DNA from: Anderseniella sp963700735
GTDB lineage: Bacteria > Pseudomonadota > Alphaproteobacteria > Rhizobiales > Aestuariivirgaceae
DNA: 64,000 bases
NCBI GenBank assembly: GCA_963700735.1
Contig: CAVOYR010000002.1
Location: forward strand, 124,001-188,000
Reading direction: 5' to 3'
Part shown: piece by piece, positions 7,871 to 16,403 of the stretch
How the letters are laid out: each line of letters opens with the position of its first letter
Position numbering within the stretch: the stretch's first letter is position 1
Position numbers and translations under genes: made by a program
The notes under the pieces: generated by a model
Database searches by the model: none
What the model was told of the DNA's origin: nothing
Seen by the model: only the letters and a program-made list of their open reading frames with translations

Positions 7871-8617
7871 ATGGCAGACCGCCAGCAAAAGCAGGCAGCC
7901 ATCGTCGATGCCGCCTTCAGGCTTGCAGCAACGCGCGCCTGGACCGACGTGCGCCTGAGCGACATCGCCGCTGAAGCCGGCGTCGGGCTGGCAGATCTGG
8001 CTGAACTCGTCGACGGCAAGGCAGACATCCTGCACATCTATGGCCGCCAGCTCGACATCAGGATGCTGCGGTCGCTGGAATCCGAACCCGTGTCGGGAAC
8101 GCCGCACGACAGGCTGTTCGACATCATCATGCGTCGGCTGGAACTGATGGACGGCGACAAGGCCGCCATCCGGTCCATCGTCAAGACGCCGGTCTCGTCT
8201 GCCGCCGGGTTCATGACGCTGGCAGGTTCGCTGCTGCAGTCGCAGGACTGGATCCTGTCTGCCGCCGGCATCGAGGACTCAGGTCTTCGCGCCACCATCC
8301 GCACCTCGGGTCTTGCCATGGTCTATGTGCGCACGCTGCGCACCTGGGCCGAGGATGATGATCCGGGCCTTGCCCGCACCATGGCGCAACTTGATCGCGC
8401 CCTGCGCGACGGCGCTGACTGGTTGAAGCGTTTCGAGGCCCCGGCAGCCCTCGCCACCACGCTGGCAAGCCTTGCCCGCGGCTTCATGAAGGCCCGCAAT
8501 GGCCCGCCTCCGGCATCGAACGACACGACTGGCGGCACCACCCACGGGTCCGCCAATGATGCGCCACCCCCGCCGCCATCCGGCTCAACTTCAAATGGCA
8601 CCTCCGGCACTCCATGA
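7871..8617 (+). CDS. TetR family transcriptional regulator
   Basis: A 248-residue regulator. The N-terminal TetR DNA-binding domain covers about residues 6-55: an initial helix QAAIVDAAFRLAATRAW, then the helix-turn-helix VRLSDIAAEAGVGLADLAELVDGKADIL. The remaining part is an all-helical ligand-binding domain. The last 40 residues are a low-complexity Pro/Ser/Gly/Thr-rich tail, unusual for a TetR protein and probably disordered. An AGAG motif lies just upstream of the ATG at 7871. Its stop overlaps the start of csaA by four bases, so the two genes are translationally coupled. A TetR gene next to a CsaA gene is a common pairing in Rhizobiales. The ligand and targets are unknown. Confidence 0.88.
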   Translation: MADRQQKQAAIVDAAFRLAATRAWTDVRLSDIAAEAGVGLADLAELVDGKADILHIYGRQLDIRMLRSLESEPVSGTPHDRLFDIIMRRLELMDGDKAAIRSIVKTPVSSAAGFMTLAGSLLQSQDWILSAAGIEDSGLRATIRTSGLAMVYVRTLRTWAEDDDPGLARTMAQLDRALRDGADWLKRFEAPAALATTLASLARGFMKARNGPPPASNDTTGGTTHGSANDAPPPPPSGSTSNGTSGTP

Positions 8618-8952
8618 GCACTATAAGTTTCGACGACTTCATGAAGGTCGACATCCGCATCGGCACTGTTGTCGAGGTGGAGAACTTTCCCGAGGCCCGC
8701 AAGCCCGCCTACAAGCTGAAGATCGACTTCGGGCCGGAGATCGGCGTGAAGAAATCATCCGCCCAGATCACGGTGCACTATACGCGCGAGCAGTTGATGG
8801 GCCGGCAGGTGGCTGCCGTGGTCAACTTCCCGCTGCGTCAGATCGGTCCGTTCATGTCGGAAGTGCTGACCCTCGGCTTTGCAGATGCCAATGGCGACGT
8901 GGTGCTGATCGGGGTTGGTACCCCGTGCCCCAACGGCTCGCGCATGCACTGA
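8614..8952 (+). CDS. csaA: tRNA-binding protein CsaA
   Basis: A 112-residue stand-alone tRNA-binding domain of the EMAP/CsaA type, an OB fold. The N-terminal FDDFMKVDIRIGTVVEVENFPEARKPAYKLKIDFG is the family signature (the K-VDIRVG motif). The conserved SAQIT segment and the C-terminal VVLIGVGTPCPNGSRMH ending are also present. CsaA was described in Bacillus as having chaperone-like, secretion-related activity and binds tRNA; its physiological role in alphaproteobacteria is not settled. The ATG is inside the TetR stop (ATGA). It is convergent with the sensor kinase gene, with about 30 bases between the stops. Confidence 0.93.
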   Translation: MSTISFDDFMKVDIRIGTVVEVENFPEARKPAYKLKIDFGPEIGVKKSSAQITVHYTREQLMGRQVAAVVNFPLRQIGPFMSEVLTLGFADANGDVVLIGVGTPCPNGSRMH

Positions 8953-8982
8953 CCGGTGTGCTCCGCGATAAAGCGGGAATGG

Positions 8983-10366
8983 TCAGGTCGGAATACGCAC
9001 CTCGGCCCGCAATCCGCCGAACAGTGACGGTGATAGCGTGATGTCACCACCGTGGCTCTGGGCAATGTCGCGGGCGATCGCCATGCCAAGCCCGGTGCCG
9101 CCGAGAGTCCTGGTTGCGGGCGTGGTCCAGCCGCACGAACGGCTTGAACACTTCCGAATAGTTTTCCGGCGAAATGCCCGGCCCGTCGTCGTCCACCACC
9201 ACTCGCAGGTATTGGCCGTCGTGCACGGCGGTAATCTCGACATGATCACCGAACCGGGCGGCATTCTGGGTCAGGTTGCCGATGCAGCGCTTGAACGCAT
9301 CTGCCTTGAGCGGCACCAGCAGCCTGCGCGGCGTGCTCAGCGCCACAGGGTGGCCCGACCGGCTCATGTCATCGGCGATGGCACTCAGCAGCGACACGAC
9401 GTCGGTCGGCAGGGTCGGCTCGCTTTCGGCACCCTTCACGAACGCCATGTAGCCTTCGAGCATCCGCTGCATCTCGCCGACATCCTCCGACAGCGCCTTG
9501 ACGGTGGCATTCTGCGGCAGCAGGGCAAGCTCCAGCTTGAACCGCGTCAGGATGGTGCGAAGGTCATGGCTCACGCCCGCCAGCATGGCCGTGCGCTGCT
9601 CGACATGGCGCTCGATGCGGCGCTTCATCTTGAGGAAGGCGTTGGCGGCCTTCTGCACCTCGGCGGCACCTTCCGGCCGGAACTCGGGCACGTCACGCCC
9701 CATGCCGAAGCTTTCCGCCGCGTTGGACAGTTGCACGATCGGCTTGATCTGGTTGCGCAGGAACACGATGGCGATCAGCAGCAGGATCAGCGACCCGCCC
9801 ACCATCCAGGCGATGAAGATCGGCGTGGATGAAGCATGCGCCCGGTCCATGTCGGTCAGGAAACGGAACACGTACCCGTCCGGCGTTCTCACCCGCACGT
9901 CGACATACCCCGTCTGGCCCAGCGTATCGACCCAGTACGGCATGCTGATCTGCTGACCCATGTAGCGCACCAGCTTCGGGTGCAGCGACGACAACGGCGG
10001 GCGCTCGGTGGGTGGCGGCAAGACCGCATCGCGGTCGACAGACAACCCCAGCGCGAGGTCATTGTTGGCCATGTGCAGCACACGTTCCAGATCAGCCTCG
10101 GTGTGGGCGCTTTGTTCCCAGGTCTTCATCACCAGCGCCACGTCGCGCACGAACGACTGCGACAGCGACCGGGTGACTGTCTCGTAGTGCCGATCCAGGA
10201 ATACCCATGCCATCAGCCCTTGCAGCAGCACCATCGGCGCAATGACGATGATCAGTGAACGCGCGAACAGCCGCTCCGGCATGTATCGCTCGAGAAAGCG
10301 GTTGAAATGCCAGTACAGCGTGCGCTGTTCAGCCGGGGTGTCTTCACGGTTCGAGATCGCAGACAT
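8983..10366 (-). pseudogene. EnvZ-type sensor histidine kinase, frame broken by one inserted base near 9103
   Basis: An inner-membrane sensor kinase. The first frame, from ATG 10366, gives membrane segments at about residues 36-56 and 182-203, a periplasmic domain between them, and a HAMP-like linker. The H-box GVSHDLRT (His267) and the N box near residue 370 (IGNLTQNAARF) follow. After the G1 box (DDDGPGI) and FVRLDHARNQDS the frame runs into nonsense. The missing G2 box, TGLGMAIARDIAQSHGGD, and the normal C-terminus are in the next frame, ending at 8983. Removing one G near 9103 on the plus strand restores DSGGTGLG, the family consensus. This is either a consensus error or a recent pseudogene. 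It follows an OmpR-type regulator gene 39 bases upstream, clearly its cognate partner. Confidence 0.8.
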
Positions 10367-10405
10367 CGGGCGCGGTCGAGGCCTTTCGGGGCAAAAGGTG
10401 TGGCG

Positions 10406-11107
10406 TCAGTCGATGTGCAGAGTATAGCCGTGTCCGCGCACGGTTTGCAGATAAACCGGCATGGCCGGCTGATCCTCGATCTTGCGGCGCAACCGGTTGA
10501 TCTGGACATCCACCGCCCTGTTGGACTCTTCTTGTGACGGTTCTATGATCGCCGAGCGCTCCACCGGCTGCCCGGCACGCCCTGCCAGCACCCGCAGGAT
10601 ATCGCGTTCACGCGTGGTCAGGTGGATCAGTTCACCCTCGCGGCGCAGTTCGCCGCGCACCAGGTTGAAGGTGAACGGCCCGAAGCTGACTTCGTTGATC
10701 TTCGCTGTGTCAGCCTGCACGCTGGCATGGCGCTTCAGGATCGCCTGCACCCGCAACAGCAACTCGCGCGGCTCGAACGGCTTGGCCAGGTAATCATCGA
10801 CGCCCGCTGTCAGCCCGGTGATGCGGTCTTCCGTATCAGACAGCGCCGACAGCATCAGGATCGGCACGGCGTTGCCGCCATCGCGCAGTGAGCGGGCAAA
10901 CTCCACCCCGCTTTCACCCGGCATCATCACGTCCAGCACGATCAGGTCGAATGCCACCCCGGCCATCTTGCGCCGCGCTTCCCCAGCCCCGCTGACCGCA
11001 GTCACCCGGCACTCGTTGACCGACAGGAACGAGCTCAGCAACTCCCGCAAGCGCCGGTCGTCATCGACCACGAGCACGTGCGGAAAGCTGTCGGCGCCAT
11101 TGGTCAC
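10406..11107 (-). CDS. OmpR/PhoB-type response regulator (PetR-like)
   Basis: A 233-residue two-domain regulator. The receiver domain (about 1-125) has the acidic pocket in VLVVDDD, the phosphoacceptor Asp in DLIVLDVMMPGESG, the switch residue in LMLSAL, and the conserved Lys in YLAKPFEP. The C-terminal winged-helix domain ends with the typical IEDQPAMPVYLQTVRGHGYTL motif. It is coupled to the MarR gene upstream by a four-base overlap and followed by the sensor kinase. The MarR-OmpR pair resembles PetP-PetR of Rhodobacter, which is required for cytochrome bc1 expression; that name is a resemblance of gene pair and family. All catalytic residues are intact, unlike the kinase gene. Confidence 0.92.
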   Translation of the reverse strand: MTNGADSFPHVLVVDDDRRLRELLSSFLSVNECRVTAVSGAGEARRKMAGVAFDLIVLDVMMPGESGVEFARSLRDGGNAVPILMLSALSDTEDRITGLTAGVDDYLAKPFEPRELLLRVQAILKRHASVQADTAKINEVSFGPFTFNLVRGELRREGELIHLTTRERDILRVLAGRAGQPVERSAIIEPSQEESNRAVDVQINRLRRKIEDQPAMPVYLQTVRGHGYTLHID

Positions 11108-11604
11108 GGCGTCACGATCCGCTCGACCTTGCCGCGCTCCTGCGGATTGATCAGCCCGTACAGCAGCTGCTGCATCACCGGGCCGAAGTCCATGCCGGCG
11201 TGGGCGATGGCCTGCCGGATGCGCACCATCTGCGGGGTCATCAGCTCGCCATGCAGCGTCCGGCCCGCATCGGAGAGGTACAGAAGCCGCCTGCGCCGGT
11301 CTGCGTCGCCGGTGCGCTGCTCGATGAAGTCACGCTCGACCAGTTCGCGCAGCACCCGCGCCAGGCTCTGCTTGGTGATCTTCAGCACGTCCAGCAGCTC
11401 CGCCACGGAAATGCCCGGGTTGCGGCCGACAAAATGCACCACGCGATGATGTGCCCGGCCAAAGCCAAGCTGCGCCAACCGTGCATCGGGGTCTGACGTA
11501 AAGTCCCGGTAGCCGAAATACAGCAACTCGATCAGTTCGATCACATCCTCGTCGCTCAGCGCGTGGACGTCTGCGAGCGCCGTGTGTGCAGGTAATGTCG
11601 CCAT
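11104..11604 (-). CDS. MarR family transcriptional regulator (PetP-like)
   Basis: A 166-residue winged-helix regulator. The DNA-binding core is VGRNPGISVAELLDVLKITKQSLARVLRELVERDFIEQRTGDADRRRRLLYLS, as expected of MarR, including the DRR wing. I chose the ATG at 11604, because a strong GGAGGG lies 8 bases upstream. A TTG start at 11625 is possible by frame but would place that ribosome site inside the gene. It overlaps the response regulator by four bases and heads a three-gene unit with the sensor kinase. A 21-base inverted repeat sits about 40 bases upstream of the start and may be its own operator. The ligand is unknown. Confidence 0.9.
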   Translation of the reverse strand: MATLPAHTALADVHALSDEDVIELIELLYFGYRDFTSDPDARLAQLGFGRAHHRVVHFVGRNPGISVAELLDVLKITKQSLARVLRELVERDFIEQRTGDADRRRRLLYLSDAGRTLHGELMTPQMVRIRQAIAHAGMDFGPVMQQLLYGLINPQERGKVERIVTP

Positions 11605-11642
11605 CGCCAAAGCCCTCCGGTTCAACTGCAGGTATCACAGTT

Positions 11643-11663
11643 TATGTCAGCCATATTGACATA
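11643..11663. promoter_or_regulatory. Inverted repeat, probable MarR operator
   Basis: The arms TATGTCA (11643-11649) and TGACATA (11657-11663) are perfect 7-base inverted repeats around a 7-base spacer. They lie 39 bases upstream of the MarR start, in the spacer shared with ilvE. The length and symmetry fit MarR-type operators, which usually overlap the promoter of their own gene. Binding is inferred from position. Confidence 0.5.
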
Positions 11664-11779
11664 TTTTGCGGCTATTGGTAGTGGGGATGTCCGCTTTTTT
11701 GAGCGTTTTGTATCAGTAGACATCCATTCCGTGCAATTGCGGGCCCAGGTCCCGTGTGCCGGCATCACAGGAGCCAGCC

Positions 11780-12673
11780 ATGGCAGCCGTAGTCCCCTTC
11801 GATCAGCGTGACGGTGACATCTGGATGAACGGCGAGTTCGTGCCGTGGTCCGGCGCGCAGCTGCACGTCCTCAGCCACGCCCTGCACTACGCCTCGTCGG
11901 TATTCGAGGGCGAACGCGCCTATGGCGGCCAGATCTTCAAGCTGCGCGAGCACACAGAGCGGCTGTTCAAGTCGGCCGAAATCCTTGATATGAAGATCCC
12001 GTACACGATGGACGAGATCGACACGGCCTGCAAGGAACTGCTCAAGCGCCAGGGCCTGAAGGATGCCTATGTCCGCCCGGTCGCCTGGCGTGGGTCGGAA
12101 ATGATGGGCGTGTCAGCCCAGATCACCCGCATCAACGTGGCAATCGCCATCTGGGAATGGCCAAGCTACTTCGACGCCCAGCAGCGCCTGAAGGGCATCC
12201 GCCTCGACATGGCCAAGTGGCGCCGCCCGGACCCGGCCACCGCCCCGTGCGAGGCCAAGGCCGCCGGCCTTTACATGATCTGCACCCTGTCCAAGCACGC
12301 CGCCGAACGCGCAGGCTATGCCGACGCGCTGATGCTCGACTACCGTGGCCAGGTCGCCGAGGCCACCGGCGCCAACGTGTTCTTCGTCAAGGATGGCGAA
12401 CTGCACACGCCCACCCCGGACTGCTTCCTCAATGGCATCACCCGCCAGACCGTCATGGGCCTTGCCCGCGACCGCCAGATCAAGATCAACGAACGCGCCA
12501 TCATGCCGGAGGAAATGGCAACCTTCGAGGAATGCTTCATCGTTGGCACCGCCGCAGAGGTGACGCCGGTGTCCGAGATCGGGCCATACAGCTTCACCGT
12601 TGGCGACATCACCACCACCTTGATGAACGACTACATGAATGCCGTTCAGCCCAAGGCACAAGCTGCGGAGTAA
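11780..12673 (+). CDS. ilvE: Branched-chain amino acid aminotransferase
   Basis: A 297-residue class IV PLP-dependent aminotransferase that interconverts branched-chain 2-oxo acids with Leu, Ile and Val using glutamate. The PLP lysine is in the EAKAAGLYM segment (Lys160). The cofactor phosphate region is GQVAEATGANVFFV, and the C-terminal signature includes GTAAEVTPVSEIG. The HALHYASSVFEGERAY motif near residue 33 is also typical. I chose the ATG at 11780, since AGGAG lies 6 bases upstream. A GTG at 11756 is in frame but has no better site. The gene stands alone between divergent marR and the L,D-transpeptidase gene, with a strong terminator about 40 bases downstream. Confidence 0.95.
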   Translation: MAAVVPFDQRDGDIWMNGEFVPWSGAQLHVLSHALHYASSVFEGERAYGGQIFKLREHTERLFKSAEILDMKIPYTMDEIDTACKELLKRQGLKDAYVRPVAWRGSEMMGVSAQITRINVAIAIWEWPSYFDAQQRLKGIRLDMAKWRRPDPATAPCEAKAAGLYMICTLSKHAAERAGYADALMLDYRGQVAEATGANVFFVKDGELHTPTPDCFLNGITRQTVMGLARDRQIKINERAIMPEEMATFEECFIVGTAAEVTPVSEIGPYSFTVGDITTTLMNDYMNAVQPKAQAAE

Positions 12674-12709
12674 CCTTCCGCGCACCACTCCAGCCTGCCA
12701 GCATCCTGC

Positions 12710-12748
12710 AACGGCGCATCTCCCCATCCCGGAGGTGCGCCGTTTTCG
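12710..12748 (+). terminator. Rho-independent terminator of ilvE
   Basis: A 14-base stem with one G·T wobble (left arm 12710-12723, right arm 12731-12744) encloses a 7-base loop. The right arm ends in GCCGTT and is followed by TTCG, so the stem runs into a short T stretch. It lies 37 bases after the ilvE stop and ends well before the next gene. Strong stem, short U tract. Confidence 0.75.
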
Positions 12749-12829
12749 TTACCCGTTCCCAATCAGCGCGCAGGCCGCTATGATCGCCGCCACATGACCG
12801 GGGGGTCCAGAAGACGGAGCCGATTTGCC

Positions 12830-14467
12830 ATGCGCGCCATTCGCCTGTTGACCGCCCTTGCCCTGTGCCTCGTACTGAGCCTCTCGTCTGCCGCGCCGTC
12901 ATGGGCTGCCGGCAACGAAGCCGTCGGCAAGCAGATCGAGACCATCATCCTCAATGGCGAAAGCAACATCGGCTCGCTGGACGACGATGAACGCCTGATC
13001 CAGGTCTTCACCTACTATGCCGACCGCAACTTCAAGCCGATCTGGGTGCGCGACGACGGCCTGAAGTCCAAGGGCAAGGTACTGCTGGAGTTCCTCGACA
13101 ATATCGAGAACCACGGCCTGCGGGAGTTCAAGTACCGCGTCGATGCCATCCGAGACCTGATCGGCGACACCCACCCGCGCGCGCTGGCCGAACTGGAAAT
13201 GCTGCTGACCAGCGCCTTCATCGACCTTGGACGTGACCTGACCCGCGGCCGCGTCGATCCGTCAGACGTCAGCAAGCAGAACAACATTCCACTGCCACAG
13301 GAATATGGTGCCGCCTACATGCTGGACGGTGCCGAGCAGGCAGACGAGTTACAGCCCTATCTCGACAAGCTGATGCCGCAGGACCCCCGCTACCACCGGC
13401 TGGTCAACGCGTTGAAGGCGTACCGCGAGATCGCGGCAAAGGGTGGCTGGAAGCCGATTGCTGGAGCCAGCGCGCTGAAGCCCGGCGGCAAGGATGTACG
13501 GCTGCCAATGCTGCGTGAGTTGCTGGTGACCACCGGCGACCTCAAGCCGGAAGACCGGCCCGTTGGCGAAACCTACGACGAAGTGACCGTCGCCGGCGTG
13601 AAGGCTTTCCAGCGCCGCCACGGCCTGACCGATGATGGCGTCATCGGCCCGACCACGCTGGAACAGATGAACACGCCGGTCGAATATCGCATCAAGCAGC
13701 TTGAAGTGAACCTCGAGCGCCGCCGCTGGCTGTCACGCGAGCCAGGTGGCTTCTACGTGTTCGTCAACCTGGCCGACCAGGAACTGAAAGTGGTCAAGGA
13801 TGAAAAGACCGTCCACACCGCTCGCGTAGTAGTCGGCAAGACCTACCACAAGACGCCCGTGTTCACGGAGGACATGACCTATCTCGTCATCAACCCCTAC
13901 TGGAACGTGCCTCCATCCATCGCCAACAACGAGTACCTGCCAAAGCTGAAGGGTGACCCCGGCTATCTGCAGCGCCAGAACATCGACGTACTCGACAAGG
14001 CCGGCAACGTCGTCAATCCGCATTCGGTCAACTGGAACGGCATGAGCCGCATCCCCTTCCGGCTGCGCGGAGACAAGGGCGAGAAGAACGCGCTGGGCCG
14101 CATCAAGTTCATGTTCCCGAACAAGTACAACGTCTACATCCACGACACGCCCGCCAAGTCGCTGTTCGCCAAGGACCTGCGGGTGTATTCGCACGGCTGC
14201 ATGCGGGTGGAGCATCCGGTCACGCTGGCCGAGGTGCTGATCAAGGAACAGGGCTGGTCGCGGGACCGCATCGAAAAGCAGATTGCCTCGGGCGAGCAGC
14301 GCATCGTCAAGCTGACGCAGAAGATTCCGGTCTATGTGACCTACATCACCGCCTTCGCCAACAAGGACGGCTCGGTGCATTTCCGCCGCGACGTCTATGG
14401 CCGCGATGGCGAACTGGCCGAACAGTTGCTGACCGGTGGCCGTTTCGCCGAAGCAGACGATCACTAG
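12830..14467 (+). CDS. Periplasmic L,D-transpeptidase (YcbB/LdtD-like)
   Basis: A 545-residue exported enzyme of the YkuD family that forms 3-3 cross-links or attaches proteins to peptidoglycan. The signal peptide is residues 1-27, MRAIRLLTALALCLVLSLSS with AWA cleavage. It continues with an L,D-transpeptidase scaffold domain (about 30-230). A peptidoglycan-binding repeat follows (AGVKAFQRRHGLTDDGVIGPTT, near residue 255), and then the YkuD catalytic domain. The catalytic motif is VYSHGCMRV with Cys near residue 456; the upstream HDTP is also conserved. The start at 12830 fits GGAG about 10 bases upstream. An in-frame ATG at 12794 is possible but would add a non-signal extension. It is convergent with the next gene, 11 bases apart. 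Confidence 0.9.
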   Translation: MRAIRLLTALALCLVLSLSSAAPSWAAGNEAVGKQIETIILNGESNIGSLDDDERLIQVFTYYADRNFKPIWVRDDGLKSKGKVLLEFLDNIENHGLREFKYRVDAIRDLIGDTHPRALAELEMLLTSAFIDLGRDLTRGRVDPSDVSKQNNIPLPQEYGAAYMLDGAEQADELQPYLDKLMPQDPRYHRLVNALKAYREIAAKGGWKPIAGASALKPGGKDVRLPMLRELLVTTGDLKPEDRPVGETYDEVTVAGVKAFQRRHGLTDDGVIGPTTLEQMNTPVEYRIKQLEVNLERRRWLSREPGGFYVFVNLADQELKVVKDEKTVHTARVVVGKTYHKTPVFTEDMTYLVINPYWNVPPSIANNEYLPKLKGDPGYLQRQNIDVLDKAGNVVNPHSVNWNGMSRIPFRLRGDKGEKNALGRIKFMFPNKYNVYIHDTPAKSLFAKDLRVYSHGCMRVEHPVTLAEVLIKEQGWSRDRIEKQIASGEQRIVKLTQKIPVYVTYITAFANKDGSVHFRRDVYGRDGELAEQLLTGGRFAEADDH

Positions 14468-14478
14468 TACCGGTCGCG

Positions 14479-14949
14479 CTACTCGCCAGCGGCGAGATAT
14501 GTTCGCGCAGCAGCCGCAGCGGCTCTTGAGCTGTCATGGCGCTCGTGCACCCCGAAGATGCCGAACTGCGCCCCATGCCTTGCCGCCTGGCTGATGTACT
14601 GGGCGCGTGTCTCGCCCTTTGCGACCTTCAGCTGCTGGTCGGTCGCCCCGAGCAGATAGACACCATCTGCAAGGATGAACCCGCACGCTGCCGACGAGGT
14701 GAGGCTGTAGAATTGCAGCGTGCCCGAAGCGCTGCCCTTTATCGACTCCAGAACAGTCACCTCGTACGGCATGGCAAGGTGCATGTCGTCGTGCTTCAGC
14801 TGCCGCACCTTGCCGACGTACACATGGTCTGCCTGGGCAATACGCTCGACCATCGTGGGGAGCTTTTGTGGCAAGGAACACGCCAGGGCCGGCGATGAAA
14901 GCAAGGCTGCGAAAAGGGCGGAAGCAGCGGCGATTGCGAAACGGTTCAT
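14479..14949 (-). CDS. Small secreted protein, possible TIMP/NTR-like fold
   Basis: A 156-residue protein with a signal peptide (MNRFAIAAASALFAALLSSPALA), cleaved before the invariant-looking Cys of ACSLP. The first mature residues CSLPQKLPTMVERIAQADHVYVGKV resemble the beginning of bacterial tissue-inhibitor-of-metalloprotease (NTR-like) domains, where an N-terminal Cys pairs with a later Cys; here the second Cys is in SSAACGFIL. The middle of the protein is beta-rich (YEVTVLESIKG, GTLQFYSL). No catalytic motif is seen. It lies convergent with the L,D-transpeptidase gene and about 120 bases from the deaminase gene. The fold is suggested by pattern only and no function should be inferred. Confidence 0.7.
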   Translation of the reverse strand: MNRFAIAAASALFAALLSSPALACSLPQKLPTMVERIAQADHVYVGKVRQLKHDDMHLAMPYEVTVLESIKGSASGTLQFYSLTSSAACGFILADGVYLLGATDQQLKVAKGETRAQYISQAARHGAQFGIFGVHERHDSSRAAAAAARTYLAAGE

Positions 14950-15067
14950 TGGCAGGATCTCCGGTCATGACAAGTGGCTGACGGGTTGGTGTGATCGCCA
15001 TCATGTCACCTGCTAGCTGAACCTGTGATTGCAAGGCCGTTCATCGCAGGTTCAACTGACGGGCAGG

Positions 15068-15544
15068 TCAGCCCCGGCCACCGCGGCACAGCTGCGGGCT
15101 GCCTGAATCATTCAGGTCCCGGCCATGCACCATGGCAGCGATCCCTGCCCAGTAAGCGGCAGCTTCGCACATCGGGCACGGTCTGGATGAAGAATACATC
15201 GTGCAACCGGAGAGGTTCCCGTTGGCAAGACGTGCAGCAGCATCGCGGATTGCAGATATCTCGGCGTGGCCGGTCGGGTCATTGTCGAGGACGACGCGGC
15301 TCCACGACTGGCCGACTATGATCCCGTTGCGAACAATGACGGCTCCATAGGCCTGGTCGCCCTTGTCGCTGGCCAATTGCTGCATCTCAAAGGCGCGCGC
15401 CATGAATGCCTCGGGTCCCGGCAACTCCGGCTGCGCAATGGGCTCCCGCTGGCGTGCGTGCGACAAGGCGCCTGGCATTGTACTGGCCATAACCAGTGCA
15501 CCGGAGCCTCCGAGCACTGATCGCTTTGAAATGCCCCGTCTCAC
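15068..15544 (-). CDS. Exported (Tat-type) nucleoside deaminase-like protein
   Basis: A 158-residue protein of the cytidine/guanine deaminase superfamily. The zinc site is complete: HAE in PTGHAEISAIRDA (catalytic Glu) and PCPMC in SSRPCPMCEAAAYWAG. The N-terminus, MRRGISKRSVLGGSGALVMA, looks like a twin-arginine signal in which KR replaces RR, followed by a hydrophobic core and a probable cleavage near residue 30. So a folded, metal-containing deaminase is probably exported to the periplasm. The C-terminus ends soon after the WAG helix. Its stop is beyond moaD's 3' end on the same strand: its start overlaps the moaD stop by four bases, so it is probably in that operon. The substrate is unknown. 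Confidence 0.82.
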   Translation of the reverse strand: MRRGISKRSVLGGSGALVMASTMPGALSHARQREPIAQPELPGPEAFMARAFEMQQLASDKGDQAYGAVIVRNGIIVGQSWSRVVLDNDPTGHAEISAIRDAAARLANGNLSGCTMYSSSRPCPMCEAAAYWAGIAAMVHGRDLNDSGSPQLCRGGRG

Positions 15545-15792
15545 CCGCCCGTGACTGGCGGAAAGAACGCCACCTCGCGTGCCCCGGCCAGCGGATGGTC
15601 TAGCCCGACATGTTCCTGGTCGACTGCTGCACGGATTACGCCCATGTTCTCGAACGCGGCAGCATATCCGTCATCGCGCTGCGCCAGGTGCGAGGCAAGC
15701 TCGCCCACCGTCGTGACCGCCTCAGGCACCTCGACGGTCTCCTCGGAGACACCGGTACGTTGGCGCACCCACGCAAAATACAGAACCTTCAT
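15541..15792 (-). CDS. moaD: Molybdopterin synthase sulfur carrier subunit MoaD
   Basis: An 83-residue ubiquitin-like protein that carries the thiocarboxylate sulfur for molybdopterin synthase, pairing with MoaE. It starts MKVLYFAWVRQRTG, the typical MoaD opening, and ends in the essential C-terminal Gly-Gly of PPVTGG. The length is normal. Its ATG at 15792 sits inside the stop of pgsA (ATGA) and its own stop overlaps the deaminase start, so the chain uvrC-pgsA-moaD-deaminase is coupled. The frame extends upstream inside pgsA, but the family start is unambiguous. moaE would normally follow moaD in Rhizobiales; here it does not, so a moaE is expected elsewhere in the genome. Confidence 0.93.
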   Translation of the reverse strand: MKVLYFAWVRQRTGVSEETVEVPEAVTTVGELASHLAQRDDGYAAAFENMGVIRAAVDQEHVGLDHPLAGAREVAFFPPVTGG

Positions 15793-16403
15793 TCGTCTTC
15801 CTCGATCACATGCTTCACCCCTACGCGGAAATAGTCGAACCCCGTGTAGATGGTGGCGATGGCCGCAATCCAGAGGAACACCAGCCCGGCCTGCGAGATG
15901 TACGGCACCACGCGGTCGCCTGCCTGACCGACGATCAGGAAGGCGATGGCCACCATCTGGATGGTCGTCTTCCACTTGGCAAGCTGGGTGACGGGCACCG
16001 AAACCCGCAGCTCCGCCAGGAACTCGCGCAACCCCGACACCAGTATTTCGCGGCACAGGATGATCACCGCAGCCCAGATGTGCAGGCCGTAGATCTCTCC
16101 GGTATACGTCACAGCCAGCAGCACCGAGGCAATTAGCAGTTTGTCGGCAATCGGGTCCAGCATCCGGCCAAGCGATGACTGCTGCTGCCAGATCCGCGCA
16201 AGGTAGCCGTCAAAAAAGTCGGTGATGGCTGCCACGATGAAGATCGCCAGCGCGATCCACCGGTTGATGTCACCGCCATAGATCAACAGCCCCACCACCA
16301 GCGGCACTGCTATAATGCGCGTGTAGGTCAGGATATTGGGCAGCCACACGGCAACGTTGCCGCGCCGGTTCGGATGCCTGATCTTTTCCGCCTCAGCGCT
16401 CAA
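15789..16403 (-). CDS. pgsA: CDP-diacylglycerol--glycerol-3-phosphate 3-phosphatidyltransferase
   Basis: A 204-residue integral membrane enzyme making phosphatidylglycerol phosphate from CDP-diacylglycerol and glycerol-3-phosphate, the committed step of phosphatidylglycerol synthesis. The CDP-alcohol phosphatidyltransferase signature DG-x2-AR-x8-G-x3-D-x3-D is complete in FDGYLARIWQQQ through GRMLDPIADK. The opening NVAVWLPNILTYTRIIAVP is also family-typical. Four to six hydrophobic segments are visible. Four-base overlaps link it to uvrC upstream and moaD downstream. The pair uvrC-pgsA-moaD is a conserved alphaproteobacterial order. Confidence 0.96.
   Translation of the reverse strand: MSAEAEKIRHPNRRGNVAVWLPNILTYTRIIAVPLVVGLLIYGGDINRWIALAIFIVAAITDFFDGYLARIWQQQSSLGRMLDPIADKLLIASVLLAVTYTGEIYGLHIWAAVIILCREILVSGLREFLAELRVSVPVTQLAKWKTTIQMVAIAFLIVGQAGDRVVPYISQAGLVFLWIAAIATIYTGFDYFRVGVKHVIEEDE

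Noticed and set aside
12113..12727. 204-residue minus-strand ORF in ilvE
   Set aside because: Antisense shadow; the ilvE frame carries PLP and substrate motifs.
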